Of a stretch of DNA of 40,862 bases, positions 10,514 to 21,200 are shown one piece after another. The stretch lies in assembly GCA_004352715.1 (NCBI GenBank), contig SCFE01000078.1, positions 1,449,269 through 1,490,130 of the forward strand. The letters are read 5' to 3'. Both the position numbers and the translations under genes were made by a program. The stretch comes from Hofstenia miamia (lineage: Eukaryota > Xenacoelomorpha > Acoela). The notes under the pieces were generated by a model, which saw nothing but the letters and a program-made list of their open reading frames with translations, made no database searches and was not told where the DNA came from. How positions within the stretch are numbered: the first letter of the stretch is position 1; the number at the start of each line of letters is the position of its first letter.

Positions 10514-11310
10514 CATCGTAAGTTTTTGCAAGTTTCCAAATATAGTAAACGCATTATTATCATTTTCTCTAGAAGCATGACTTTCATAAGGTATTGTGTT
10601 TGAAATGCCATTTTTAATTTACTTTACAGGTATTCACAAAGACATTTGCAGGTATGTTCCGTAGTATTAATAAGATAATCGTTAGTTTTTAGTAATCAGC
10701 ATTGCATCTAAACAGCATTATCTCAAAGTTTGTGATGAAAAAAATAATTCCAATTTAAAGTTATATTCTAGTTTTGTTATGATTAGCTTTAAGAAGTTTC
10801 ATGTAAGTGCATAAAAGATTATTATCAGCATATTTGAGTATTTAGCATACAAATAAAATAGTAAATCACAGAATATTAAACCTCTAGGAATCACTTGATT
10901 TCCAGTAATCTAATTAGAAAACAACCAAATTTAACGAAATCGCAGCGTTTGAATAACTAGTTATGCATTCAATAAATTTTGGATGAGCTTAAACCCTTTG
11001 TACCTGTTGAAATCAAATGTGTAAATAGGACGTCGCTTTGTTATCCATACCTAAACCAGTGCTTTATTTTTAGACCTAGGGTAGAAGGCAGGATTGGCCA
11101 AGTCCTTTAGCTTGAATAATTCGATATCTATTGTGTGTAATCGTCATTAATCACCTCACATCAGAGGATAACCACTGAGGCTGTATCCGCACATCAATTG
11201 CGATATTTTCAACATTGTATTTACAGACGTAATTTTCAAATATTCAAAATGTTTATATAAAGAGCAAGGCTGATGTTGTCAGCTCATTGCAGAGTTACAA
11301 GCGATTTCAA
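10514..11310. other. No gene recognised
   Basis: AT-rich non-coding sequence. No ORF, repeat or motif that I can support. Confidence 0.5.
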
Positions 11311-11314
11311 TTTT

Positions 11315-11620
11315 CCAGGTGTGCCGTGGAACTGGATCTAGATATGGATCGATCCGTTCTATGGATATTCACTGGATATGTATCAGAAATTTTATCTTAT
11401 GGATATCCATGGCTCATTGTGGAAAAAGGCTAATAGATAAATATATTCCTCCGCATCATATATTTTTAAATAAAATTGCTTAAGACGAACAATGAGAGTA
11501 AACTCAAAACCATTTTTTGTACAAATCTAACAATATTGTACATTGCACATATTGCAATATATTATACAATGAGTGCTAATTACATATTTTGTAAAATTAT
11601 CAAAGTATTAGGCCTTGCTT
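11315..11620 (+). repeat. Dispersed repeat, copy 1
   Basis: Aligns over about 300 bp with 19594-19860. Shared blocks include GGATATCCATGG-like palindromic words, AACAATGA.A.TAAACTCAA, TACAAATCT and AATCAAAATATT.GGC-like sequence. I estimate roughly 70-75% identity by eye. No coding capacity; family unknown. Confidence 0.5.
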
Positions 11621-11649
11621 AAAACACCCCACGCATTGAAATACATTTG

Positions 11650-12082
11650 TAATTTCGGGAATTTTGTAATTTTCGACACAACATGTGGCGTATTTTTATT
11701 TAAATGCAGTGACTTTTTATCATTTTAACAATTTCGAGCCATTTAAAGCCGTTTTTAAATCAGTTATTACAACCGGAAACCAAACCGAGCCGATACATTT
11801 ATAAACTTAGCCATTTAGAACTCTAGCTCATTGACGTACTTTGAAATTCCTTTCTCTTAAAGTGCTATAGCATAGGCGGTCAGTACTCCAGTTTTCTGAC
11901 TTTTCATTATTCTATAAATATATGTAAACTGTTGGGAATGATTTGGCCAAAAAATGTTTTTGAATTGTTGGCATTATTTGTACATTGTGCATGTTTTGTT
12001 TGTGTTAATACTGTATTTTTAATTCAAATCTTTACATTTCAAAAGTTTTGGTTGCGGTCGTTGATCAACTGAAAGAATACAA
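11650..12082. other. No gene recognised
   Basis: Non-coding AT-rich sequence between the dispersed repeat and the second TIR element. Confidence 0.5.
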
Positions 12083-12186
12083 AAGGAGAGTAGTATAGAT
12101 TCGAGCGTATTTCGTGCCACTTTTTTCTGATTGGTCGAGAGGGGGAGTCCAGCCTGTTACACTTTTTTCTGATTGGTCGAGAGGGG

Positions 12187-12240
12187 TGACCTTTGACCTG
12201 AGACGCCGTGGATATTGCCGATGGTGTTTTACTGACGTCA
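12187..12240 (+). promoter_or_regulatory. DR1 and CRE motif cluster (right)
   Basis: TGACCTTTGACCT at 12187-12199 is two perfect AGGTCA half sites spaced by one base on the complementary strand. TGACGTCA lies at 12233-12240 and ATTGG boxes at 12130 and 12172. The same order as in the left copy indicates that the cassette is part of the mobile unit. Confidence 0.4.
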
Positions 12241-12290
12241 TGGAAGTCTTGTACTTTTACTAGTTTTTGTGTTATGTGGTCTAATTTAGT

Positions 12291-12470
12291 TTAACTTTCC
12301 CACATTAACTTACTTTACATTTTTTACTTTCACACATTAACTTACTTTACATGTATTACTTTCACACATTAACTTACTTTACATGTATTACTTTCCCACA
12401 TTAACTTACTTTACATGTATTACTTTCCCACATTAACTTACTTTACATGTATTACTTTCACACATTAACT
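12291..12470 (+). repeat. 32-bp minisatellite, about 5.6 units
   Basis: Same unit and orientation as 9363-9682, starting at 12291 with 32-bp spacing. It stops abruptly at the right TIR. Confidence 0.9.
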
Positions 12471-12512
12471 TAAAGTGTAACAAAGTCTCGCCCAATTCAT
12501 ACTACTAAGGAG

Positions 12513-12744
12513 GCTTTTTACCTATGTCCATTTCTACTAAATCGACACAATTCCTTATAGCTAAAACGTATCTAAAACAGAGCAACTTGAGTTAAGAGCT
12601 CATCAGTCACATCATAGTCATATCTTGTGATTTTAAGCCATTGCACAGAAATTAAGATATACAGGGCAAAAATAGCGACAAAAACTTATGCTAAGTGCAA
12701 AAATAAAAAGCAGAAATTAAATAAAAAGTGGCAACATTTGCTGC
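12513..12744. other. No gene recognised
   Basis: Short AT-rich spacer between the TIR element and the LINE tail. Confidence 0.5.
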
Positions 12745-13317
12745 CCTAGTAAAAAGATAAGATAAGATAAGATATTCTTTATTCAGATAATATTTTCAAT
12801 TACAAAACTGGTTATTATCTGAATAGCGTCAAGAATGATAACAAATAACTATATTTACAAAACAAAAAAAAATAGGACTACAAAATCTGTTCTGTTCAGG
12901 CTATGGAAATTAATTGCGAGTTATTGTATAATCTTTATTGTAAAATTTGAATCCTAACCATGATTTACCCAAAATGAATTTTTCCTTCAACATAAATGCT
13001 TTTAATTTTCTTTTAAACGTAATTGCACTCTTAATCATTTTAATTTCACTTGGTAATCGATTCCAATTGCGAATTGCAACATTAATAAAAGACTGTTGCT
13101 TGATTTTTTTACGAAATTTAATGCTAGTATAATGATTAGTTCTTATATTGCGCTTATGAAAAAAGTTTGGAAATGATATTGAATTATAAGGAGGTAATTG
13201 ATTTGTTATTTTAAAAAACTTTATCAAAATATTAAAAATAAAGAGTTGATTTGGAAACAGCAAAGATGACAAAATGTAATTTCTTGTTTTGGAGCAGTTT
13301 TTCTGACAAACATTCAA
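12745..13317 (-). mobile_element. LINE family B, ORF2 C-terminus and 3' end
   Basis: The minus-strand frame ending at 12910 encodes a LINE ORF2 tail: a zone with TRNYILSSLLF, then AIRNWNRLPSEIKM (the WN.LP motif common to LINE C-termini), then SWLGFKFYNKDYTI and a stop. The 3' UTR contains the family's TTCTTGACGCT block, a perfect stem-loop, and a (TTATC)n tail at 12754-12772 on the minus strand. The 5' side ends at a single N (13318), across which a plus-strand copy of the same family starts. That junction may be an assembly join. Confidence 0.8.
12782..12823 (-). other. LINE 3' stem-loop with perfect 11-bp stem
   Basis: Arms TTCAGATAATA (12782-12792) and TATTATCTGAA (12813-12823) are exactly complementary around a 20-nt loop, 10 bases inside the (TTATC)n tail. 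Other copies have a different stem sequence at the same place (see 14987-15026). Confidence 0.7.
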
Positions 13318-13318
13318 N

Positions 13319-15053
13319 TAAATGCATCGATTTAATCCAAATAAAGAAGCAGAAATGGAAAAAATACTTAAATTCCCAAACACTGGAAAATCATAATGCT
13401 TATAAATCTGCACGAAATTTATGTAATATTGCTATAAGGAAAGCAAGTAATAATTATTCCCGTTTTCAGTATCAAAGTCTTTCTTCCCAAAAAAATAAGT
13501 GGGAATTTGTTAACAATATGCTAAATAGAAAAAACATGCGAACCGAAGAAATAGAAAGAATATACTATAAAGATAAATCCATTACAAATAAGAAGGAAAT
13601 CTGCAATGCTTTCAATGAAGTTTTCCTAAATTTAGGAAACTGCAACGGTATGAATGTACCTTTTTGCCTTAATAAACTCAAAGGAAGTCCAACCTCTTTC
13701 CCTTTTCGTTTTGCAACAAAATATGAAATCATAAAGTCGATACAATGTTTAAAAAATAAATCCAGTGGACCCTCTCTAATACCAACATGGTTCCTAAAAC
13801 TCTCAAGTGACATAATAGCTGAACCAATATGCTACATTTTTTCTAATGACAGCATAGGTCTTATCTCCAGTTACTTATACAATCGCATGCAAAGAGTTAA
13901 AATTAATGAATCTTTTTCAGATTGGGTATGCACTAAAAATGGGGTTCCTCAGGGTAAAATTTTGGGTCTCTTATTATTTAATATTTACATAAATGATTTG
14001 TCCGAGCAAGTAAGATGTGACGTTATACAATATGAAGATGACACAATATTATTAAATTCTAATAAATCTCCTGAAAAAGCGGTTCAAGCTCTCAAAGCAA
14101 ACTGTGCTTCTCTCAGTAAATATTTTGCTTCTATAAAACTAAAAAAAATCCACTAAAAACACAATTCTGTATTGTTAAATCAAAAACTAAATCTACTGAT
14201 GCTTCAAAATACAAACTTAATTTCAACGGCATTCAAATAAACAGGTTGAGTCTTTTAAGTACTTCGAAATAATTTTTGACATAAATCTAAATTTTGAAGA
14301 GCAACTGAATCATGTTGTTACAAAAATGACCATATCGATTAAAGCAATTAACTTAATTTGTCAAAAACTTCCAACTAAAGCAAAAGTCCAATTAATATAT
14401 GCTCTAATATTAAGTCATTTTAACTATGCCAATATAATCTACACAGATATAAACCAAAAATTTCTCAGGAAATTCCAAGTGCAACTAAATTGGGCTATCA
14501 AAGTAGCAGTAAATAATCATAGCTTTAATAAGAATAATGAATAAAGAAAAATTTCAAAATTATTTCTACATCCGCAATGTTACATTCATACAAATGTCTT
14601 AACGACGTTCTTCAAAATAGTTAACAATACCTTCCCATACTACAAAAATGATTTTCTTGCTGCAAAATTAGTCAACAAACAAAATAAAAGATCACACATA
14701 ATTGAACCTATGAGGTATAAGAAGCGAATAATGAAAAATTCATTTCTAAACATAGGTATAAATATTTAGAATGAATTACCAAAATATATTAAACAAATAA
14801 GTAGATTAAAAATTTTTTTGCACTTATAATATTAAAAAACTGAAATGGCGAGGTTATAAATTGTATAATCCTGATTACTCTATTAATAAAAACTAGCAAT
14901 CGTCATAGCCCAAGTTAACCACTATTTATTTGTAAATATTCGTTGTTTTCTTTTTTTGTATTACTTTCTTGACGCTTTCAGAATTTGTTATAAGCATTTC
15001 TATTTATTGTTAAAACAATTTCTGAATATAGATTTTTCTTCTTCTTCATATGT
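13319..15053 (+). mobile_element. LINE family B, longest copy, internally deleted
   Basis: A long frame (to 14156) starts in the linker after the endonuclease (KWKKYLNSQTLENHNAYK region). It passes through a segment with LKNKSSGPSLIPTWFLK and jumps at about 13842 to IGLISSYLYN. It then carries NGVPQGKILGLLLFNIYIND (near 13939) and YEDD (14031-14042, family YADD). Palm motifs equivalent to NYRPI and DFSKTFDSIDH, present at 5590-5990, are missing here, so the copy is internally deleted. The thumb follows at 14326-14544 in another frame, and WRGYKLYNPDYSI with a stop near 14850-14895. The 3' UTR ends in repeated TTC at about 15040-15050. The catalytic box is altered (A to E), so it is inactive. 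Confidence 0.85.
14987..15026 (+). other. LINE 3' stem-loop
   Basis: TTCAGAATTTGTT (14987-14999) pairs with AACAATTTCTGAA (15014-15026), 12 of 13 positions. It is the same structure as at 3140-3189, and is positioned like the differently sequenced stem at 12782-12823. Confidence 0.6.
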
Positions 15054-15227
15054 CAAGGTTTTCTAAATTGGGACAAAAACGCTCTTGAGTTAAAAAAATC
15101 AACAAAATATTACTAATTATATACACCTATAAATTTTAACTTCACAACATTTAATTTTGATCTAAGAAATTATAATTTTAACTTCATAAATTGCCAATGT
15201 GTTGATATTTTCATATTTATTATTAGG

Positions 15228-15538
15228 CATAAGAAGCGAATAATGAAAAATTCATTTCTAAACACAGCTATAAATATGTGGAATGAATTACCAAAATATA
15301 TTAAACAAATAAGTAGATTAAAAAACTTTAAAATGGATATTAAAGAATATTTTTGCACTTATAATATAAAAAACTGAAATGGCGAGGTTATAAATTTTAT
15401 AATCCTGATTACTCTATTAATAAGAACTAGCAATCGTCATAGCCCAAGTTAACCACTATTTATTTGTAAATATTCGTTGTTTTCTTTTTATTGTTTAGTT
15501 TTATATTACTTTCTTGACGCTTTCAGAATTTGTTCGTT
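15228..15538 (+). mobile_element. LINE family B, second 3' fragment
   Basis: 15228-15377 is an open 50-codon stretch with the intact ORF2 tail (AINMWNELPKYI, then NIKN and stop). It matches 14716-14850 of the preceding copy, which has a stop in place of the W and a deletion. Downstream it repeats the shared 3' UTR up to AGAATTTGTT at 15535, where homology stops before the stem-loop's second arm. Confidence 0.8.
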
Positions 15539-15539
15539 G

Positions 15540-16067
15540 AGAAGTTAAATTGGAATTAAAAACATATTGAATAATCAAATTGCAAACAGATATGTGTCTA
15601 TACAGTAAATGGACAATAAATGAATATATTTGTATTTCAAAAATTTGAATATCCAGTGCAATGAAATACATTACCGTTCTATAATACCAAATACATCAAT
15701 AAAGGATCTATTTATGGTATGTGCGAGTATATCATACACATGTTTTACAATACACACTACCACAGACATCGAATGATGTATATAGTAGACCAGGTGTAAT
15801 TGGAGCGAAATTCTCTGAAATCAAAATTATAAGAGCTGAGATCAAAATTAAATCCTCTGTAGGCAAAGTTAAATTAATTTTCATCAAATTTCTCTTCTTG
15901 ATAGAATTTAAGCGGATGGTTACACGATGGGCTTTTGCTCTAGAGCGAAGCACTTAAGTCAAATGCACTCTGTGTAACATGTTTCTCTTCAAGATAATTG
16001 CCTACTCGGGGACACAAGCCCTGCGTGTAACAGCTTGCACTGAGCATTTTAATTAATTCCTCATTGC
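15540..16067. other. No gene recognised
   Basis: Short overlapping frames on both strands look like chance. A GGTTACAC at 15916 and GTGTAAC words at 15976 and 16025 hint at another small inverted element, but I cannot define its ends. Confidence 0.4.
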
Positions 16068-16070
16068 TTA

Positions 16071-16523
16071 AGGTGTGTTCCCACCGCCGACTTTTATTAG
16101 CAGATTGTAGTAGAAAATACAATTATTTTATTAACATTGGCGATTTTTAATCATCTGATTTTTTATCAGAAAGCCCGGAGTTGGAGTAGCGTTCAGACTT
16201 GATTTTTTATCAGATTATAAATTATCTGATAAAAAATCGATAGTGGGAACGATTTCCCAATTTCAATTATATTTTGATTAACAGTAAGAGAAATAACATC
16301 TTCAATGCTTGGTCTATTTTAGAATGTAAACAAAGTCTGCATATTTTGAAGTTGAAATATTTTTACTTGAATAATCGACGAATTCAAGAGTCTCTTCCAT
16401 TAGTTTTAGTGCCGTTCTCATTAGCGACTTTTATCAGCTAATAAAAAAGCAGATAGTGTTCATACTATGGTCTTATCACCGATTTCTGAACAGATGATAA
16501 AAATGGATAGTGGGAACACACAT
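16071..16523 (+). mobile_element. MITE with TTA target duplication
   Basis: The left end AGGTGTGTTCCCAC is matched by the right end GTGGGAACACACAT read in reverse complement, 13 of 14 bases. TTA flanks both sides (16068-16070, 16524-16526). The interior is rich in repeated GACTTTTAT.AGC and GATAAAAA..GATAGTGGGAAC words, including a large palindrome at 16201-16239 and an internal GATAGTGGGAAC at 16239-16250. No coding sequence. A 3-bp TTA/TWA duplication is typical of PIF/Harbinger elements; assignment is inference. Confidence 0.65.
16201..16239. repeat. Palindrome inside the MITE
   Basis: GATTTTTTATCAGAT is followed after a short AT spacer by ATCTGATAAAAAATC, able to form a long hairpin. Confidence 0.8.
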
Positions 16524-16529
16524 TTAGTT

Positions 16530-18116
16530 GTAGAAATAAGTTGATTTCACGATGAATTTAACGTTTTAATTAGCGACATTCAAATGCATTTCAAACTATC
16601 AGAAACTAGAAATGCCAAATATTGAGACAAAATGTTTAAAAATAACGTACTTTATAGAAAATAAGCGGATTTAGAAATATTATATTAAAACATTGATATT
16701 TAGAAATCTTTATAAAATGATATAATACCAAATTGATATTAACTAGACTATTTTGGTATAGTAATTCTTCGACATATCACTCGTTTTTTTACATTTTTTA
16801 GTAAAGTGTTATTTTTCTAAAGCAAATCTTTAGAAATTGCGCTTATTAAAATGTCAAAAAGGTGTTAAAAAATTAATGCTTGAAAAATATATTCACTAAT
16901 ATAACTGCAATGAGTGTCTTCGAAATTCCGATTTTTATCAAACTGAAACAAACTGTAATTCATTACTGTATTTAAAATGGCTGATATTATATTTCGAAAA
17001 CCCAGTAGAAAAAATAGGGTAAATAATTCGAGCATATTATTGCATAGCAAAAATCGTAATCTTTAAATTATAAATGCATTTTTCTCAATGTTTATAAAAT
17101 GGAACCTTATATTTACCGTACCCAACTACAAATTACTATTTTGGTGTTAGTCATCTTGATTGCATATTATTTTCGAGGGAAATTAAAGGAATTGTGTTAA
17201 ATTACTATTTCAAAATATTTATTTACATCTTGAATATCAGATATAAAATAAAATGCAATTGTTACAATTACTTTTGGAGCATGAACCATTGTGCATCACT
17301 CGAAAGAGCATTCAACTTAGTTCATTTGTCACGGCACAAAAACTATTGTGTAAAAACCGCGTTAGATTTAATAGGAATTTAGTGAGATTTTTGAAAAATC
17401 AATTAATCATTTGTTTTTATCTATTGACAAAGCTTGATCCTATTCACTAGTATCAATAAGATATTCGTCATCTAAACTTGATTTGTCTTCAATAGGCTTA
17501 ACAATTACCATTACCTTTGCATAAAATTGCATGAAATACTGGTTTTATAAAATGATTTATAAAGTTAAAATAGGTATCAATTTTGCTATCATATTTATAC
17601 TATGTATTGCCATTAGATTTCTATTGGTGAAAACAGTAGTTACATTTAAAAATGATTCTGAATTTTCCAAGCAGTAAAGGATTCAAAATATTTGTCAGTA
17701 GTGGTTTGGTATAGTGTTATAAAGGCTGTCTTAAAACATATGTGAGACAATAGGATATCGCAAAATAGTCCTTGGAGCAGAATTTTCCTGAGTGAGCAAT
17801 TTGGGACGATAGAATAAAAAGCGTACGGCAATATGGGCAGATGTCAACACGTGAATACTGGTCAGGGAAAAATCTGTGGTGCGAGGTGGTGTAGTTGAAA
17901 AAAAGCTGCCCCTTTCGATTTCTGATCGAGATGTTACTGAATACAATTGATTTGATTGAAAACTCTTTTATGGTACACTCCACAAATATTTGTCTTGCTG
18001 TTGATTAGTGGAAAAAAAAATTCGATAGTATATTTAAAATTTCTTTCAGCGTAAAACACATCTATTTCATAAAAGCTTAAAAATGGACAGTATCTAAATT
18101 GATGGAATGCTTAAAA
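16530..18116. other. Intergenic; no gene recognised
   Basis: Downstream flank of the ABHD13-like gene. A more GC-balanced stretch at 17650-17985 has two overlapping minus-strand frames of 88 and 71 codons that I do not recognise. It may be an old repeat. I see no clear AATAAA on the minus strand close to the stop codon at 18117. Confidence 0.4.
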
Positions 18117-18278
18117 TTAACACATAGGAGGGGTAACTGCTTCATTAACCATTGCTACGTCACTGGCTACTTCTTTCATAAATTTCATGATCGCTTGATA
18201 GTAACCAGTACACGTCCATGTCTCATTGTGAGTGCCTCCAGTCACTTTCAGCATCCGCTTTTTGGAAGCGCAGCAATA
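18117..18278 (-). CDS. ABHD13: ABHD13 coding exon 5 (catalytic His, stop)
   Basis: Acceptor GTTTTTAG before 18278. Encodes KKRMLKVTGGTHNETW, then a C-terminal helix with YYQAIMKFMKEV, and stops with TAA at 18119-18117. There is no methionine near its 5' end, so a simple ATG-to-stop scan misses it. Confidence 0.93.
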   Translation of the reverse strand, partial: YCCASKKRMLKVTGGTHNETWTCTGYYQAIMKFMKEVASDVAMVNEAVTPPMC

Positions 18279-21200
18279 CTAAAAACAATTATAATTACAT
18301 TATAGAAACTGATATGCATTCGTTGTTCGGCTTAGATCGGAAAATATTAATGATTGAATTACTTCTAAAATATGCATATCAAACGAACAATGCACATTAT
18401 ACTGAATGTACACAATTAATAAGTTGACTGTTGGAGCATTAAAGAAAAAATTTTTGGTAAAATTAACTTAGCCGCTATCATTTGTGAATAGAAACACAGT
18501 TTGTAAATATTACTTGACATTTGGAAACCTAAACTTAGGTTTACAAGAATACGAAATTAATAAATATTCATTTCATAACATAAATATTTGATCCTTAACC
18601 AAAAAGCTGTTTTTAAAAAAGTTTCATAATTCGCCCATTCACAGGCCTAACGTTTAAATATTTAACCTCTAAATATTCAAAACATCTAAATGATATCTTT
18701 CCAGTGCAAAAATACAATCTAGTGGTTATACCTGATACAAGGTGGCCATCATTGAGGGAGGAATTAGTTGATCAGCTTGACCCGAGATAAAAAGTGAAGG
18801 CATTTTAATTTTATTTATCTTTGTGAAGCTGTCATAACGATTTTTGTAGCAGAACGCTGGGATAAAGGAGAGACCTGGCACAGAGAATAACACTTTCGCT
18901 GCATCTGGAATTGATAGAAATGTGTTTTCCACTATGAGCATGTAAATTTTGTCGGCAAGCTAAATTAAATGTATAGTATTCTTTTTCGAAAATAGAAAAT
19001 CGCTCATTATGGAAAAACATATTTTCAATAAGATATATTTTGAAAAAAATTCTTACACGAGATTGGGCTGCACAATGGATAGCAACCGCTCCACCAAGCG
19101 ACCGCCCAAATAATATAATACGAGACCTGTCAACATCTGGTCGTTGTAAGAGGTATTCAATACCGGCTTCTGCGTCCAAGTACAATCCCTGTTCACTAAT
19201 AGTACCTTCACTTTTGCCAAAACCTCTATAGTCCAAAATGAGTACATGTGCTTCCAGGCGAGCGCCTAATAAAAAAATTACATAAAATAGTATTATATTT
19301 GAAATGAAAACTTCAAAACAAAATTTTATTTTATATGAATCAACTGAAATTGTATTTTGCGCGCTGAAATTAGAAACTTCTATAAACTATTTTAACAACA
19401 ATGCTCATTCAAGTATATAAAAAGATTTAATTTCAAATTATTACATATCAATATTTCTATAGAATCCAAAATGATATAATTTAAATTTTCACCACAGATA
19501 ACATCTAATAAAAATTTGCCTTTTCAAAATACAATTGAATACTGTTACAGTAACATAGAAACACAAAACGAAAAAATACAATATCACCATCCCAGGGTTG
19601 TCGTGGCTCTGGACCTCATGGATACCCACAGGATATTGATCTGCAAATTTATTTTAGGTATATCCATGGATAATTGAAGATTAAAAATAGAAGCTAAGAT
19701 AACAAATTTTTAAGTAAAATAGCTTACAATGAACAATGAAAATAAACTCAACCTTTCTGTTATACAAATCTGAATGTGTACGTGTGTACCAATCGCATCA
19801 CACCATGAAAGCTAGTTACATGTTTGGCATAATAATCAAAATATTGGGCTAAATTGCTGAGAATATGGATTCTTTGCGGATCGATCCATGTAAATTTTTG
19901 TAGATTGAAGTGGATATTGATCAGAAAGTATTCCATCCACTGCAACCCAGCACCACTCCAGGGGTTTTGCATTTTTACGTATCTTCGCTCTTTATGTTAA
20001 ATTTTTTACTTCAAAATGACTCCTATTACTGGAAAAACAAAAACTAACCAATATAATAAAAACCAAAATAGCAAATTTTAGTATCAGTAAATGGCAAAAG
20101 AAATTAAATAAGTACAAAAACAAATGTAAGAGCTATTACATAATATATTTGCCTGAAAATGCATCTGAATAAGCTATATAGTTAACAGTTAATTTATGTT
20201 TAGGGTGACACTGTCACACCAGACAAATGTTTATCCTTAATATTCGAGAACTACGAAATCTAGCAATTCGACATTTATTGACTTACTTTAATTATGACTT
20301 TTACGTAAGATATTCATTTTTCAGTTTCAAACATTTGCTTTGATGTTGTAAACATAAAATATGAATTCTTTGCAATGGGGTGATTTAGTCATCCCAATAT
20401 TTTTTTGTAGTACATGCCTAATGTAGTTAAAATTGAAATATGTATTTTGAATGTCATGTCAGATGTATATCTGAGCAGCCCAGATGCTCCTTCAGAACAG
20501 TTGATGAAGAAACAATATCATGTGATCTATCAATGGAAAATCTTATTGATTTTGACTGTAGTACTGATATTGAAAAGAGAATCACAAATGTTTTTTACTC
20601 AACAGTTTCTGGCAGACAATGGTGCGATGTTGATACTAAAACAGTTCATCAGGCACTCATAATATATTTCAAAACTATTATTGACAAGTGAGTGAAATAT
20701 ACCAATTTTGAGCAAGAAGACTTCATACAATATAATGAACAACATGGAATATACAAGTCCCATGAAATCAAATTACACGTAGATGGACGCGTTCATTGAA
20801 TTGCACATTATTGTCCGAGCAAAAAGAGCTCAGTATAATCAGTATAAAAAACTAAATTAACTGTTTGTAACAAAATTTATATGATTTTTTTCTACATAAA
20901 TGAACGGTTAAGACTTCTAAAATTATTGATATCAAATTTTAGAGTAATTATTGCTTCATTTTATTTAAATGGACTTTCTGTATATCACAAAGCAAATTCA
21001 AAATACGGAAAAATTCAATTATGGCTAAATTGACAACAAGTTACATTGATGTATTGCCTTATTTAGAATTGCCAGACAATAATAGCAGGACAAAACCCCG
21101 ATAGCTTACGTATACGTGGAACGTTTAAAGTTATATTTAATTTAAACTGAAAATATTATAGTTGACGCTTACGCCACTATGCATCGCCACCAGTGATATA

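Larger units (their letters stand above)
12089..12506 (+). mobile_element. TIR element with minisatellite, complete copy
   Basis: A 418-bp element. The left end (AGTAGTATAGATT..., diverged) and right end (…AATTCATACTACT) are inverted relative to each other. The right end is the exact complement of the 35-bp left terminus of the copy at 9161. Flanking AAGGAG at 12083-12088 and 12507-12512 forms a perfect 6-bp target duplication. Inside, in order: two 42-bp spaced ATTGG units, a DR1-like site, a CRE palindrome and about 5.6 units of the 32-bp minisatellite. Non-coding and therefore non-autonomous. A 6-bp duplication is reported for a few cut-and-paste groups (IS3EU, Dada), but I cannot assign a superfamily. 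Confidence 0.75.

Noticed and set aside
841-10611. Long open frames spanning N runs (for example 841-1923, 3326-4381, 9647-10603)
   Set aside because: They are open only because N has no stop codons; there are no coding residues beyond a few flanking codons.
15721-16122. Overlapping small frames on both strands near 15.7-16.1 kb
   Set aside because: No family resemblance, mutual overlap, and partial location in the MITE; most likely chance.
17717-17983. Two overlapping minus-strand frames of 88 and 71 codons
   Set aside because: Not recognised and overlapping in different frames; possibly an old repeat, but unsupported as a gene.
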